The position numbers and the translations under genes are program-made. Shown one piece after another: positions 1 to 8,851 of a stretch of DNA of 64,000 nt. A model generated the notes under the pieces. It did no database searches. It was not told the origin of the DNA and was given only the letters and a program-made list of their open reading frames with translations. The stretch's first letter is position 1, and each line of letters starts with the position of its first letter. The stretch is from Actinospineispora spinosispora DSM 44797 (GTDB taxonomy: Bacteria; Actinomycetota; Actinomycetes; Mycobacteriales; Pseudonocardiaceae): assembly GCF_000429025.1 (NCBI RefSeq), contig NZ_KE386837.1:294748-358747 (forward strand). Reading direction: 5' to 3'.

Positions 1-28
1 CCGGCCGTAGTCGTATGCCGCGCGACCG

Positions 29-1552
29 TCAGAACGGTGGCGGTTCGTTGTCCTTGGTGGTGAGTGGCGGGATGATCACAGGGTCGCCTCGGGTGCGGTA
101 GGTCTGGCCGAGTGGGCTGGTCCAGATGAACTGGCCTGGTTGGGGTTGTTCCAGTCGCCAGTGGCCTCGGGTTTTCAGGTCGTGGTCGTGGGCACAGAGT
201 TGTCCGCCGTTGGTGTCCACGGTGGGGCCGCCGAACTGGTGGTCGATGGTGTGGTCGTACTGGGAGTCACGGGCCGGCCGTCGGCATCCGGGGCCTCGGC
301 AGGATCGGTCGCGGATATGGGTGTAGCGGCGGAGTCCGGCGCTCGGGAACCGTCGGCGTGGGTCGGCGTCGGGTGTTGTCCGGGTGTCGAGCCAGGTGTT
401 GTGCTGGGCGGCGATTTCAGCGAGTACTTGTTCCCAGCCGGGTGGTGGGTTCTCGGACAGCTCGGCCAGGAGGCCGGCGGATATCTGGAGCTCGACGGCG
501 CCGCCGTCGCGGGTGGTCGTGGCGTGAGTGGGTCGAGAGCGCAGTACGCCTGGGGTGAGTAGGTGGCCGGTGTCGTCGCAGACGGCGAACGTCCACGATC
601 CGCCGCGTTGGGAGAGCGCGGTGCGGCGGGTGTTGGGGGCGAGGATGGGGCCCCAGCCGGGTAGTTCGCCGGGCCGGTCGGTGAGATCGAGCAGTGTGCC
701 CAGCTCGGCGCGGACCTCGATGCCCTGTGGCTTACCGGCGGATGTCCCGTTGCGGAGGAAGTGGGCGATCATGGCGGCGCGGTCGAGACCGTGGAGTGTC
801 CCGTCGAGCAGTCCGCAGAAGACGTCGGCGCGGAGTTGGTCGAGCAGGGCGGGGTGTCCGGCGTGTTTGAGCGCCCGGGCGAGTCTGTCGACACGCACGC
901 AGGCGGCGGCCATGTCTTCGGGTGCGATGCGGCCGGCGGTCAGCGTGGCGGTGCCGTCCTCGTTCAGATAACCCACGACTGTCCGTCGGGCGAGGGCTTT
1001 CTCGTAGAGGTCCTGTGCGCGGTGGGTGTCGGTGTCGATGACCAGCTTGCGTAGGTGGGCGGCGAGTTTCCCCACGGTCCATAGCGGGGTCTTGGGCAGG
1101 ACGTCGGCGCAGATCGCGGTGCGTTGGGCCTCGGGCAGGTCGGCGAGGTAGGTGACGAACACCCGGGCTTTGGGTAGGTCGATCAGGCCGGTGTCGAGGG
1201 CGTCGAACACCAGGGGAAGCCGCCGGCACAGGTCGGAGGAGAAGTCCAGTTCGAGGTCGGCTTTGCGGCGGGTCCACGACAGTGCGGCTCGTAGCTCGGC
1301 GGAGGCGTACTGACCTGGCTCGGACACCGTGGCGACGGTGCGGGGGTCGGCGAGTGGGTCGCGTACGCCGATGCTGGCGATGTCCGCGGCCAGCTGTGCG
1401 GCGGTGTGGGCGTGTAGGCGGTATCGGGCTTGCAGCACGGTGATCATGTCGCCGTTGGACACGGTGTCCCGATCGATCACCGCCAGCGCGGCGGCCAGCT
1501 CCGGACCAGGCGCAAGCTGCGCCAGCCGGGAGATCACCGAGGCCGCTGTCAT
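29..1552 (-). CDS. DUF222 / HNH endonuclease-domain protein (13E12 repeat family)
   Basis: The protein is about 507 residues. The N-terminal two thirds is the helical DUF222 region typical of the actinobacterial 13E12 family. The C-terminus carries an HNH nuclease motif at about residues 416-460: a Cys pair (about 418 and 423), then YDHTIDHQFGG, and CAHDHDLK at the end. I place the start at the ATG at 1552, before MTAASVISRLAQ. The frame stays open to 1774, but that extension runs through a 15-bp tandem repeat and gives Cys/Trp-rich nonsense. The family is multicopy in mycobacteria and relatives and is thought to be mobile or phage-linked. Its substrate is unknown, and no partner gene is adjacent. 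Confidence 0.85.
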   Translation of the reverse strand: MTAASVISRLAQLAPGPELAAALAVIDRDTVSNGDMITVLQARYRLHAHTAAQLAADIASIGVRDPLADPRTVATVSEPGQYASAELRAALSWTRRKADLELDFSSDLCRRLPLVFDALDTGLIDLPKARVFVTYLADLPEAQRTAICADVLPKTPLWTVGKLAAHLRKLVIDTDTHRAQDLYEKALARRTVVGYLNEDGTATLTAGRIAPEDMAAACVRVDRLARALKHAGHPALLDQLRADVFCGLLDGTLHGLDRAAMIAHFLRNGTSAGKPQGIEVRAELGTLLDLTDRPGELPGWGPILAPNTRRTALSQRGGSWTFAVCDDTGHLLTPGVLRSRPTHATTTRDGGAVELQISAGLLAELSENPPPGWEQVLAEIAAQHNTWLDTRTTPDADPRRRFPSAGLRRYTHIRDRSCRGPGCRRPARDSQYDHTIDHQFGGPTVDTNGGQLCAHDHDLKTRGHWRLEQPQPGQFIWTSPLGQTYRTRGDPVIIPPLTTKDNEPPPF

Positions 1553-1699
1553 ATCAAGCACGCTACGGGCGACCCCCGACAAAAACGGCGATCGAAGACT
1601 AGACCAACCGGGTGATATATTCCGGCATGAACCGGGCTCCCAACAGCAGAAACGACACCAGACCCGCAGACACCGCAACCGCCCGCGGCGGCCACAATG

Positions 1700-1753
1700 G
1701 CACCAGACCCGCGGGCACCAGACCCGCGGGCACCAGACCCGCGGGCACCAGAC
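1700..1753. repeat. 15-bp tandem repeat, 3.6 copies
   Basis: The unit GCACCAGACCCGCGG occurs three times without change (1700-1714, 1715-1729, 1730-1744), followed by nine bases of a fourth copy. It lies upstream of the DUF222/HNH gene. Read on the minus strand it gives a repeating RVWCP peptide, which is why the apparent ORF extension there is not credible. Confidence 0.9.
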
Positions 1754-1825
1754 ACCGGACCGCGTGCACCGCAATCACCTACGGCAGCCGCGCACACCAC
1801 CCCATCCCCGCGATCCTGGCCCGCA

Positions 1826-1939
1826 CTTGGCGTGGTCGGGCGGTGTCAACCCGGAACCCTCGCCCCCGAACGGCGTGCAACCAGGAACGAGTGCGAGGCC
1901 GGCGCCAGCCGGGGGTTGATACCGCCCGACCACGCCAAG
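1826..1939. repeat. Long inverted repeat, arms about 30 bp
   Basis: The arm at 1826-1854 starts CTTGGCGTGGTCGGGCGG. The arm at 1909-1939 is its near-perfect reverse complement and ends CCGCCCGACCACGCCAAG. About 54 bp separate them. The element fills the 424-bp gap between the HNH gene and the MOSC/reductase gene, where I see no other gene. It could fold as a terminator for the minus-strand reductase gene or be a small non-autonomous mobile element. Confidence 0.8.
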
Positions 1940-1976
1940 ACACTGACCGGCCAGCGGGGATGACACACCACAGCAC

Positions 1977-3638
1977 TCACATATCCAACACAAGATCCCC
2001 AGAAGGCCGTGAGCAACACAGAAGGACCTGCCCATCGGACGGCGGCTCCAACGGCGACGGCGAGTAGGCGACGGCACCGGACAGCAACGGCGTGACACAC
2101 AGGTGACACACCCCGGTGCGGCAGCTCCACCGGGTCGGGACGTCACAGGCCTCGGCGAGCTCCAGCACACTGCGCCCGTCGGCGGGGAACGGCGTCGAGA
2201 TGCCGCTGCGCGCGAACGTGACCAGCGGTCCGGTACCCGGAGGCCCGGCCGGCTGGTGCGGAGGCCGGACGGTCCGGTCGGCCACCCCGGGGTTGATCGG
2301 CGGCAGCGCGCCGAACAGCTCGCTGTGGACCTGCTCGACGCCCAGCGCGGTCAGCGCGCCCCGCATGTCGGTGATGAACCCCGCCGGACCGCAGAGATAG
2401 GCGTCCGCGTCGGCCGGGACACCCAACGCGGCCAGCGTGTCGGCGGTGATACGGCCTGTCGTCCCGCTCCAGAACACGTGCTCGTGGGCGTTCGGCAGGG
2501 CGGCGAGCAGCGCATGCGCCTCCTCGGCAAGCGCGTACTCCCGAGGGCCTCGGGCGCCGTGGATCCACCAGACGTCGCGTTCGCTGCCGGCCGCCGCCAG
2601 CTCGTGGAGCATGGCCAGCACCGGCGTCACGCCGATTCCGGCGGAGAGGAGCAGGACCGGGCCGGTGCCGTCGCCGAGGACGAAGTCGCCCCGGGGTGCC
2701 GCCACGTCGAGGACAACCCCCGGTCGCAGCATGCTCAGATAGCTACTGACCGTCCCGTGCGGCTCCCGTTTGACGCTGATCCGGTAGGCGCCGGGCGCGC
2801 CGGACAGCGAGTAGCTGCGCACCCCGCCGGCCACCCGCAGCGTCAGGTACTGGCCGGCCCGGGCGGGACCGTCCGGCGGAGCGTCCAGGTACACCGACGT
2901 GACGGTCTCCGTCTCGGCGACCACCCGGGTCACCCGGAGCGGCCGGAAACCGCTCCACGCCGGTTCCGCCGCGACGGGCACGGCGGCGACACCGGTGTCC
3001 CCGGTCAGCAGGTCGCGGAACGAGTCGCGCCAGCCGGGGCTGAGCGCGGGGATCCGGGTCGCGGCGCGCAGCTTCTCCGGGTCACGTCCGGGCAGGTAGA
3101 GCAGGGCATCGGTCTCGGCGACGGTCAGCGACGGTGTGCCGTGGGCCGTCTTGACGATCCGGTCGCCCGCCTCGATGTGCCCCTCGGCGACCACACGCAT
3201 GTAGAAGCCGGGGCGGTGCTTGCTGACCAACAGGGCGGGCAGCTCCGGCTCACCGGTCCGCAGCCCGACCCGGAAGCACGTCACGCGCGGCTGGGTGACC
3301 TCGAACTCCGCCTCGCCGATGCGGTAGCGGTCACCGATGCACACCTGGTCGTCCGGGAGGCCGTCGACGGTGAGGTTCTCGCCGAACTGGCCGAACTCGA
3401 GGTCGTCCCTGCCGAAGTGGTTCCGCCAGAACTCGTAGGACTCGGCCTGGTAGACCAGCACCGCCCGCTGCTCGCCGCCGTGCCCGGCCGTGTCGCCCTG
3501 GCCGTCGCCGTCGATGTTGAGCCTGCGCGCCATCCTCGGCCCGGTCACCGGGTGTTTCCAGGCGCCGGTGTGCACGGTCCTGCCCTGCCACTCGACGTCC
3601 TTCGGCAGCCCGACGTTGACCGAGAGCAGCACGGTCAC
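1977..3638 (-). CDS. MOSC domain fused to a ferredoxin-NAD(P)H reductase with 2Fe-2S domain
   Basis: The protein is about 553 residues. The N-terminal ~200 residues resemble YiiM-type MOSC proteins (FGENLTVDG, then the PRVTCF segment with the MOSC Cys). A PDR/VanB-type reductase follows: RSYSLSG is the FAD site and AGIGVTPVLAM starts the NAD(P) domain. A plant-type 2Fe-2S domain ends the protein, with C506, C511, C514 and C541 or C542. I use the GTG at 3638, which has GGGAG 7 nt upstream. MOSC domains bind sulfur carried to molybdenum cofactor or reduce N-hydroxylated compounds, so the fusion would provide its own electron chain. The substrate is unknown. It lies downstream of a PucR gene in the same orientation. 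Confidence 0.85.
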   Translation of the reverse strand: MTVLLSVNVGLPKDVEWQGRTVHTGAWKHPVTGPRMARRLNIDGDGQGDTAGHGGEQRAVLVYQAESYEFWRNHFGRDDLEFGQFGENLTVDGLPDDQVCIGDRYRIGEAEFEVTQPRVTCFRVGLRTGEPELPALLVSKHRPGFYMRVVAEGHIEAGDRIVKTAHGTPSLTVAETDALLYLPGRDPEKLRAATRIPALSPGWRDSFRDLLTGDTGVAAVPVAAEPAWSGFRPLRVTRVVAETETVTSVYLDAPPDGPARAGQYLTLRVAGGVRSYSLSGAPGAYRISVKREPHGTVSSYLSMLRPGVVLDVAAPRGDFVLGDGTGPVLLLSAGIGVTPVLAMLHELAAAGSERDVWWIHGARGPREYALAEEAHALLAALPNAHEHVFWSGTTGRITADTLAALGVPADADAYLCGPAGFITDMRGALTALGVEQVHSELFGALPPINPGVADRTVRPPHQPAGPPGTGPLVTFARSGISTPFPADGRSVLELAEACDVPTRWSCRTGVCHLCVTPLLSGAVAYSPSPLEPPSDGQVLLCCSRPSGDLVLDM

Positions 3639-3773
3639 CGCACCGCTCCCGGCGCGAGCGGCCTTTGCGGCCAGGACAAGCCCATGCCGGAGACGGTACC
3701 GATGCACCGGACCGGGTTGCTATCGCGGATGTGGGCGAAGAAGCCCGCCCTGACGTCCTTGCCGGCCCCGTCC

Positions 3774-4979
3774 CTAACCGGTCTCCAGTGCCCAGGGGCC
3801 CAGCCGGGAGGCCAGGTGCAGCGCCAGCTCCAGTGCGAGCCGGCGGTCGGCGGGAGCGCGGTCCAGCAGCTGTTCGGCGCGCTCCAGGCGGTAACGCACG
3901 GTGTTGTGGTGCAGGCCGAGCCGCGCCGCGGTCGCCCGGAAGTTGCTGTTCGCCGCGAAGAACGTCTCCAGTGTGGTGCGGACCTGGCGCGCGGTGTCGG
4001 TGTCGGCGGCCAGCGCGCCCAGCTCGGCGCGGACGAACCTGCGGCACCAGTCCGGATCGGCGGAACACACCGCGGCGACGGCTACGTCGTCGTAGCGGGT
4101 GAGCGTCCCGGCGCCGCGCCCGGACAGCTCCGCGACCCGCAGCGCCGAGAGCGCCTCGTGGTGGCTCTCCCGGAAACCGGCGAGCCCTCGTCCCGGACGG
4201 CCGTGTGCCGCCACCAGCGAGCCGGTCGGTGCGGGCACCGTCGTGGGCACCGTCGCCGAGGGCACCCAGCACCAGGTGGTCTCCATGTCGACCCGCACGA
4301 CCAGCGGGCGCGCGGTGCTGATCGCGCCGATGAGCTGGCGGACCGACGCGTCCGGCCCGGTGGACTGGTGGCGGAAGACGAACGCCACATGACGTCCGGC
4401 CAGGTTGTAGCCGAGCCGGGAGCCGAGGGCCGCGACGTCGAGGTCCGGCTCGGACAGCGCCCTGCGTACGTCCTCGACCTGCGCCAACGATCGCTCACGG
4501 GCGAGCCGCTCGGCCTCGTCGTGGTACTCCTCGGCGAGCCGTTCGCTCACCTCGTCGAGCCAGCCGAACACGAAGCTCGTGCCCGCCTGCGCCACCGCGA
4601 CCGCGTCCGTGCCCTCGGTGAGGTGCGGACCGATCGAGGCGACCCACAGCTCGTTCCAGTACTGGGCCCCGACGCGGTAGGCGCGCATCACCGTCGGGAG
4701 CGAGAGCCCGCGCTGGACCAGCGCGCGCGTGTGCTGCCGCACCTCGACCGTGGGGGCGACCGCGTGCATCGGCACACTGCGGATCAACCCGTCGAGCAGG
4801 GCGTTGCAGTTGGCCTGGCAGCTGGCAACGATCAGCTCGTGCACGTCAGGGCGGGTGAGCTCCGGCTGCCGCCGGACGATCCGTGCCGCCAGCCCGACAC
4901 CCAGCTCGAGCGAGTCCGGCAGCAGCGCGGCGGCGACCCTGCGCACACAGGCGAGGGTCTCCGGGCCGGGGCTTGTCAC
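3774..4979 (-). CDS. PucR/CdaR-type transcriptional regulator
   Basis: 401 residues. The C-terminal ~50 residues form the PucR helix-turn-helix (FRATAARLGLHHNTVRYRL), and the middle resembles the GGDEF-like region of this family. The N-terminus is helical and matches the RsbRD-like sensor part of actinobacterial PucR proteins. The gene is divergent from the BVMO-esterase fusion, with 130 bp between the starts, and sits 135 bp upstream of the MOSC/reductase gene. Family members usually activate catabolic genes in response to a metabolite, so control of the fusion gene and the reductase gene is a reasonable inference. Confidence 0.85.
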   Translation of the reverse strand: MTSPGPETLACVRRVAAALLPDSLELGVGLAARIVRRQPELTRPDVHELIVASCQANCNALLDGLIRSVPMHAVAPTVEVRQHTRALVQRGLSLPTVMRAYRVGAQYWNELWVASIGPHLTEGTDAVAVAQAGTSFVFGWLDEVSERLAEEYHDEAERLARERSLAQVEDVRRALSEPDLDVAALGSRLGYNLAGRHVAFVFRHQSTGPDASVRQLIGAISTARPLVVRVDMETTWCWVPSATVPTTVPAPTGSLVAAHGRPGRGLAGFRESHHEALSALRVAELSGRGAGTLTRYDDVAVAAVCSADPDWCRRFVRAELGALAADTDTARQVRTTLETFFAANSNFRATAARLGLHHNTVRYRLERAEQLLDRAPADRRLALELALHLASRLGPWALETG

Positions 4980-5109
4980 AGCAACGGAGCTTGGCCCGTA
5001 TGCGCCAAATGGTCAATTCATCGTGCCTGGTCTGACCGCTTGACCGTAGGCAGGGTGTGTCGTGGCTCATAGGGTTCGACCAACATCCCCAACGTCGGAG
5101 GTGCGTGGA
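4980..5109. promoter_or_regulatory. Divergent promoter region, PucR gene / BVMO-esterase gene
   Basis: Two TTGACC boxes face outward: one on the minus strand at 5011-5016 and one on the plus strand at 5040-5045. They form a symmetric GGTCAA-N23-TTGACC arrangement. Each could be a -35 element, but the matching -10 sequences are weak. The same pair could instead be a PucR operator. A strong GGAGG at 5097-5101 sets the start of the plus-strand gene. Confidence 0.4.
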
Positions 5110-7677
5110 ATGCGGGCCAACTGCGATGTCATGGTCATCGGTGCCGGGTTCAGCGGCCTGTACGCGGTGCACAAGCTGCGCGACGAGCTCGGGCTGAGCG
5201 TCCAGGGCTTCGACCGCGCGGGCGGGCCCGGTGGTACCTGGTGGTGGAACCGCTACCCGGGCGCGCGCTGCGACATCGAGTCGGTGCACTACTCGTACTC
5301 GTTCTCCGACGAGATCCAGCGTGAATGGCAGTGGACCGAACGGTTCCCCGCGCAGCCGGAGATCCTGTCCTACCTGGAGTTCGTCGCGGACAAGCTGGAC
5401 GTCCGCCGGGAGTTCGCGTTCGCCACCACCGTGTCGTCCATCGTGTGGGACGACGAGGCCAAGACCTGGACCGCCACAACCGACAGCGGCGAGACGTGCA
5501 CCGCCCGGTTCGTCATCGCGGCCAGCGGCAACCTGTCCGTGGCGAAGGCCCGCTCGGAGTTCCCCGGCCTGGAGGACTTCCCCGGCGAGGTGTACGCGAC
5601 CAGCACCTGGCCGCACGAGGGCGTCGACTTCACCGGCAAACGGGTCGGGGTGATCGGCACCGGCTCGACCGGCATCCAGGTCATCCCGGAGGTCGCGCGG
5701 CAGGCCGAGCACGTGACGGTCTTCCAGCGCACCCCGAACTACGCGGTGCCGCTGCGCAACGCCCCGGTCGATCCGGACCAGCAGCGGTGGAACTCGGAGA
5801 ACTGGCGCACGATCCGCGCGAAGTCCCGGGACCGTTTCCTCGGCGCTCCCTACGAGATGCCCGAGCCCAGTGCGCTGGCCGCGTCGCCGGAGAACCGCCG
5901 CGAGCGGTACGACCGGCTCTGGGCGGAGGGCGGGTTCCGGATGGTCGTGTCCAGCTACGGCGACCTGCTGACCGACGAGCGGGCCAACGAGACCGCCGCC
6001 GAGTACATCCGGGAGAAGATCCGCGAGCGGGTCACCGACCCGGTGATCGCCGAGCTGCTGTGTCCCGACGACCACCCGTACGGCTCGAAGCGTGCCGCGC
6101 TGGAGACCGACTACTACCTGACGTTCAACCGCGACAACGTCGACCTCGTGGACGTCCGCTCGGCGCCGATCCAGGAGGTCACCGCCACCGGTGTGCGGAC
6201 CAGCGAGGGCGAGTACCCCGTCGACACGATCGTGCTGGCCACCGGTTTCGACGCGGTCACCGGGCCGCTGGTCAACCTGGGTCTGGTCGGGCGTGACGGC
6301 GCGACGCTCGCACAGCGGTGGGCGGACGGGCCGAAGACGTACCTGGGTATCTCGGTGAGCGGCTTCCCGAACCTGTTCACCATCACCGGGCCGCAGAGCG
6401 CGGTCGCGCTGTACAACAACCCGCTGGCCATCGAGGACCACGTCGAGTTCGCGGCCGCCGCGATCAAGCACGTCCTGGACTCGGGGGCCAGCACGATCGA
6501 GACGAACCCCGAGGCGGAGCAGGCCTGGCACGCCGAGGTCGAGGGCATCCTGCACCTGACGCTGCTGCCCAAGGCGAACTCCTGGTACATGGGCGCGAAC
6601 GTGCCGGGCAAGCCGCGTGCGACGTTCGTGTTCGCCGGTGGCGCGCCGCTGTACCGGGCGATCTGCTCGGACGTCGTGGCCAACGGGTACGCGGGCTTCT
6701 CGATCGGGGACGCCCCGGCGGGCCCGGTGCCGCCGATGGTGCAGCTCGACCCGGCCGTGGCGATGGTGGTCGGCGCGATGCTGATGCAGGACATGAAGCC
6801 CCTCGAAGACTGCACCCTGGAGGAGACCAGGGCGGCGATCGAGGGTTTCACCGCGATGCAGAAACCGGCGCCGTCGAGCGTGCGGGTCGTGGAGACCGGC
6901 TACGCCGCCGATCGTCCGGCGCGGATCTACATCCCGGAGGCCGAGGGGCCGCTGCCGGTGATCGTCTACCTGCACGGTGGCGGGTTCATCGCGGGCAGCC
7001 TCGACATGTGTGCCGCACCGTGCGCCGCGCTCGCCGAGGAGCTGGGTGCCATCGTGGTGACCCCCAGCTATCGACTGGCTCCCGAGGCGCCGTTCCCGGC
7101 CGCGACCGACGACACCTACGCGGCGCTGTGCTGGACCGCCGAGACCATCGCCGAGCACGGCGGTGACCCGGAGCGGATCACCGTCATGGGGGAGAGCGCC
7201 GGCGGCCAGCTGGCGGCGGTCGCCGCACAGCGGGCCCGCGACGAGAACGGGCCCCGGCTGGTGGCGCAGGTCCTGCTGTACCCGACGATCGACGCCGAGG
7301 CCGACACCGAGTCGCGGGTCACCTACGCCGCCGGGCCGGTGCTCAGCATCGACGCCGGGCGTGGCATGTGGTCGGCCTACCTCGGTGATCTGTCCCGCGC
7401 GAGCTCGCCGCTCGCGTCGCCGAACCGGGCCGAGTCGCTGGCCGGGCTGCCGCCCGCGCTCGTGCTGTCCGCCGAGTGCGACCCGCTGCGCGACGAGGGC
7501 GAGGCGTACGGGCGCGCGCTGGAGGCGGCGGGTGTGCCGACCTGCGTCACGCGTCTCGGCGGCATGGTGCACGGCGCGTACAACATGTCCGCCTACGTGC
7601 CCAGGGTCGCCGAGTTCAACAGCTCGGTCGCCGCGTTTCTGCAGCCGCTGCTGGCCCGGACCCGCGCAGCCGTCTGA
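5110..7677 (+). CDS. Baeyer-Villiger-type flavin monooxygenase fused to an HSL-family esterase
   Basis: 855 residues. The first ~540 form a class B flavoprotein monooxygenase: GAGFSG at 11-16 (FAD), GTGSTG at 183-188 (NADPH) and a late ATGFDA. The last ~260 form an alpha/beta hydrolase-3 (HSL) domain: HGGG oxyanion motif at 622-625, nucleophile S696 in GESAGG, D791 and H821. A BVMO would turn a ketone into an ester and the esterase would cleave it to acid and alcohol, so both steps lie in one chain. At the BVMO fingerprint (157-168, FPGEVYATSTWP) the usual His is Ala163. The ATG at 5110 is preceded by GGAGG with 8 nt spacing. An upstream in-frame ATG at 5062 has no such site. Confidence 0.9.
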   Translation: MRANCDVMVIGAGFSGLYAVHKLRDELGLSVQGFDRAGGPGGTWWWNRYPGARCDIESVHYSYSFSDEIQREWQWTERFPAQPEILSYLEFVADKLDVRREFAFATTVSSIVWDDEAKTWTATTDSGETCTARFVIAASGNLSVAKARSEFPGLEDFPGEVYATSTWPHEGVDFTGKRVGVIGTGSTGIQVIPEVARQAEHVTVFQRTPNYAVPLRNAPVDPDQQRWNSENWRTIRAKSRDRFLGAPYEMPEPSALAASPENRRERYDRLWAEGGFRMVVSSYGDLLTDERANETAAEYIREKIRERVTDPVIAELLCPDDHPYGSKRAALETDYYLTFNRDNVDLVDVRSAPIQEVTATGVRTSEGEYPVDTIVLATGFDAVTGPLVNLGLVGRDGATLAQRWADGPKTYLGISVSGFPNLFTITGPQSAVALYNNPLAIEDHVEFAAAAIKHVLDSGASTIETNPEAEQAWHAEVEGILHLTLLPKANSWYMGANVPGKPRATFVFAGGAPLYRAICSDVVANGYAGFSIGDAPAGPVPPMVQLDPAVAMVVGAMLMQDMKPLEDCTLEETRAAIEGFTAMQKPAPSSVRVVETGYAADRPARIYIPEAEGPLPVIVYLHGGGFIAGSLDMCAAPCAALAEELGAIVVTPSYRLAPEAPFPAATDDTYAALCWTAETIAEHGGDPERITVMGESAGGQLAAVAAQRARDENGPRLVAQVLLYPTIDAEADTESRVTYAAGPVLSIDAGRGMWSAYLGDLSRASSPLASPNRAESLAGLPPALVLSAECDPLRDEGEAYGRALEAAGVPTCVTRLGGMVHGAYNMSAYVPRVAEFNSSVAAFLQPLLARTRAAV

Positions 7678-7682
7678 CAACG

Positions 7683-7730
7683 ACCCGTGAGTGTTTTGGG
7701 CTGCTCTGGCAGCCCAAAACACTCACGGGT
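7683..7730. terminator. GTGAGTG-family palindrome between convergent genes
   Basis: A perfect 22-bp inverted repeat (arms 7683-7704 and 7709-7730) with loop TCTG. The arms start ACCCGTGAGTG. It starts 6 bp after the BVMO-esterase stop, and the TAG stop of the convergent aldo/keto reductase gene follows it directly. It is probably a bidirectional terminator without a U-tract. Confidence 0.8.
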
Positions 7731-7731
7731 T

Positions 7732-8781
7732 CTAGATGACGGGGACGGCTCGGGGCAGGTAGTTGTCCGCGTCGCCGCCGACCACCTCGGGCGGCAGTAT
7801 GCCGGGGACGCCGTGCGGCACACCGAGCTCGACGGCGCTGACCTGGTCGATGCGGGCGCGCTGCTCCGGTGTCAGGTGCACGTCGAGCGCGGTCAGGTAG
7901 TCCTCCAGCTGGGCCAGGTTGCGCGGGCCGATGATCGGGATGTGCGTGTCGGCCGGGCCGGCGTTCTCCCGCAGCCAGGCCATGGCGACCTGAGACGCGC
8001 GCGCTCCGGTCTCCTCGGCGACCTTCAGCACGGCGTCCACGACGGCGGTCTTCTGGTCGGTGTCCTCGGTGTGGACCAGGCGCTGCCAGTCGGTCAGCCT
8101 GCCCTTGTCGCTCGTGCGGTACTTGCCGGTCAGCAGCCCACCGCCGAGCGGCGACCACAGCGCGACGCCCAGGCCGAGCGCCCTGGCCATCGGCAACAGC
8201 TCGCGGTCGGCGGTGCGTTCGACCAGGCTGTACTCGACCTGGACGCCGATCAGCGGCGCCCAGCCGCGTGCGTCCGCCGTCGCCGAGGCCCATGCGATCC
8301 GCCAGGCCGGGAAGTTCGACAGACCCGCGTGCAGGATCTTGCCCGCGCTGACCAGGTCGTCCAGTCCGCGCAGGATCTCCTCGAGCGGCGTGACGCTGTC
8401 CGGATGGTGCACCCAGTACAGGTCGATGCGGTCGGTGTCGAGCCTGCGCAGGCTGTCCTCCACCGCGCGGACCATGTTCTTGCGGCTGTTGCCGGTCGTG
8501 GACAGGGTGTAGGGCGGCGGGCTGTTGGTGTATTTGGTGGCGACCACGAAGTTGTCCCGGTCCGCCTTGAGGAACTCGGAGAGGAACTTCTCCGATTCGC
8601 CGTTCTGGTAGCCGTCGGCGGTGTCGATCAGCGTTCCGCCCGCTTCGGCGAACCGGTCGAACACTGCACGCGACGCGTCGAGGTCGGCGCCGACCCCCCA
8701 ACCCGTGCCGAAGTTGCCCGCGCCCAGTGCGTACTCCGAGACCCGCAGACCCGTGCGCCTGCCGAACGTCGTGTATCTCAT
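7732..8781 (-). CDS. Aldo/keto reductase
   Basis: 349 residues, the usual AKR length. The family tetrad is visible: D53 and Y58 in LIDTADGY, K83 in VATKYTN and H125 in YWVHHPD. The C-terminal NADPH-binding region is intact. The protein would be a cytosolic NADPH-dependent carbonyl reductase of the YakC/YajO-like group, with unknown substrate. A GGGAG lies about 10 nt before the ATG at 8781. It follows the MFS gene in the same direction with a 70-bp gap and converges on the BVMO-esterase gene. Confidence 0.9.
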   Translation of the reverse strand: MRYTTFGRRTGLRVSEYALGAGNFGTGWGVGADLDASRAVFDRFAEAGGTLIDTADGYQNGESEKFLSEFLKADRDNFVVATKYTNSPPPYTLSTTGNSRKNMVRAVEDSLRRLDTDRIDLYWVHHPDSVTPLEEILRGLDDLVSAGKILHAGLSNFPAWRIAWASATADARGWAPLIGVQVEYSLVERTADRELLPMARALGLGVALWSPLGGGLLTGKYRTSDKGRLTDWQRLVHTEDTDQKTAVVDAVLKVAEETGARASQVAMAWLRENAGPADTHIPIIGPRNLAQLEDYLTALDVHLTPEQRARIDQVSAVELGVPHGVPGILPPEVVGGDADNYLPRAVPVI

Positions 8782-8851
8782 CGCCTGCTCCCTCGAGCCG
8801 TAGTTTGCTCCTTTCTACCAGCTAAGTTGGATTCTCGTACTCAGTGGGTTC

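Noticed and set aside
2103..5072. Very long plus-strand open frame of 989 codons
   Set aside because: It runs antisense through the MOSC/reductase and PucR genes, has Arg/Gly/Pro-heavy composition and no domain. It is a by-product of high-GC codon use.
4846..7722. Minus-strand open frame of 958 codons opposite the BVMO-esterase gene
   Set aside because: No recognisable domain and typical antisense composition, while the plus strand has complete catalytic motifs.
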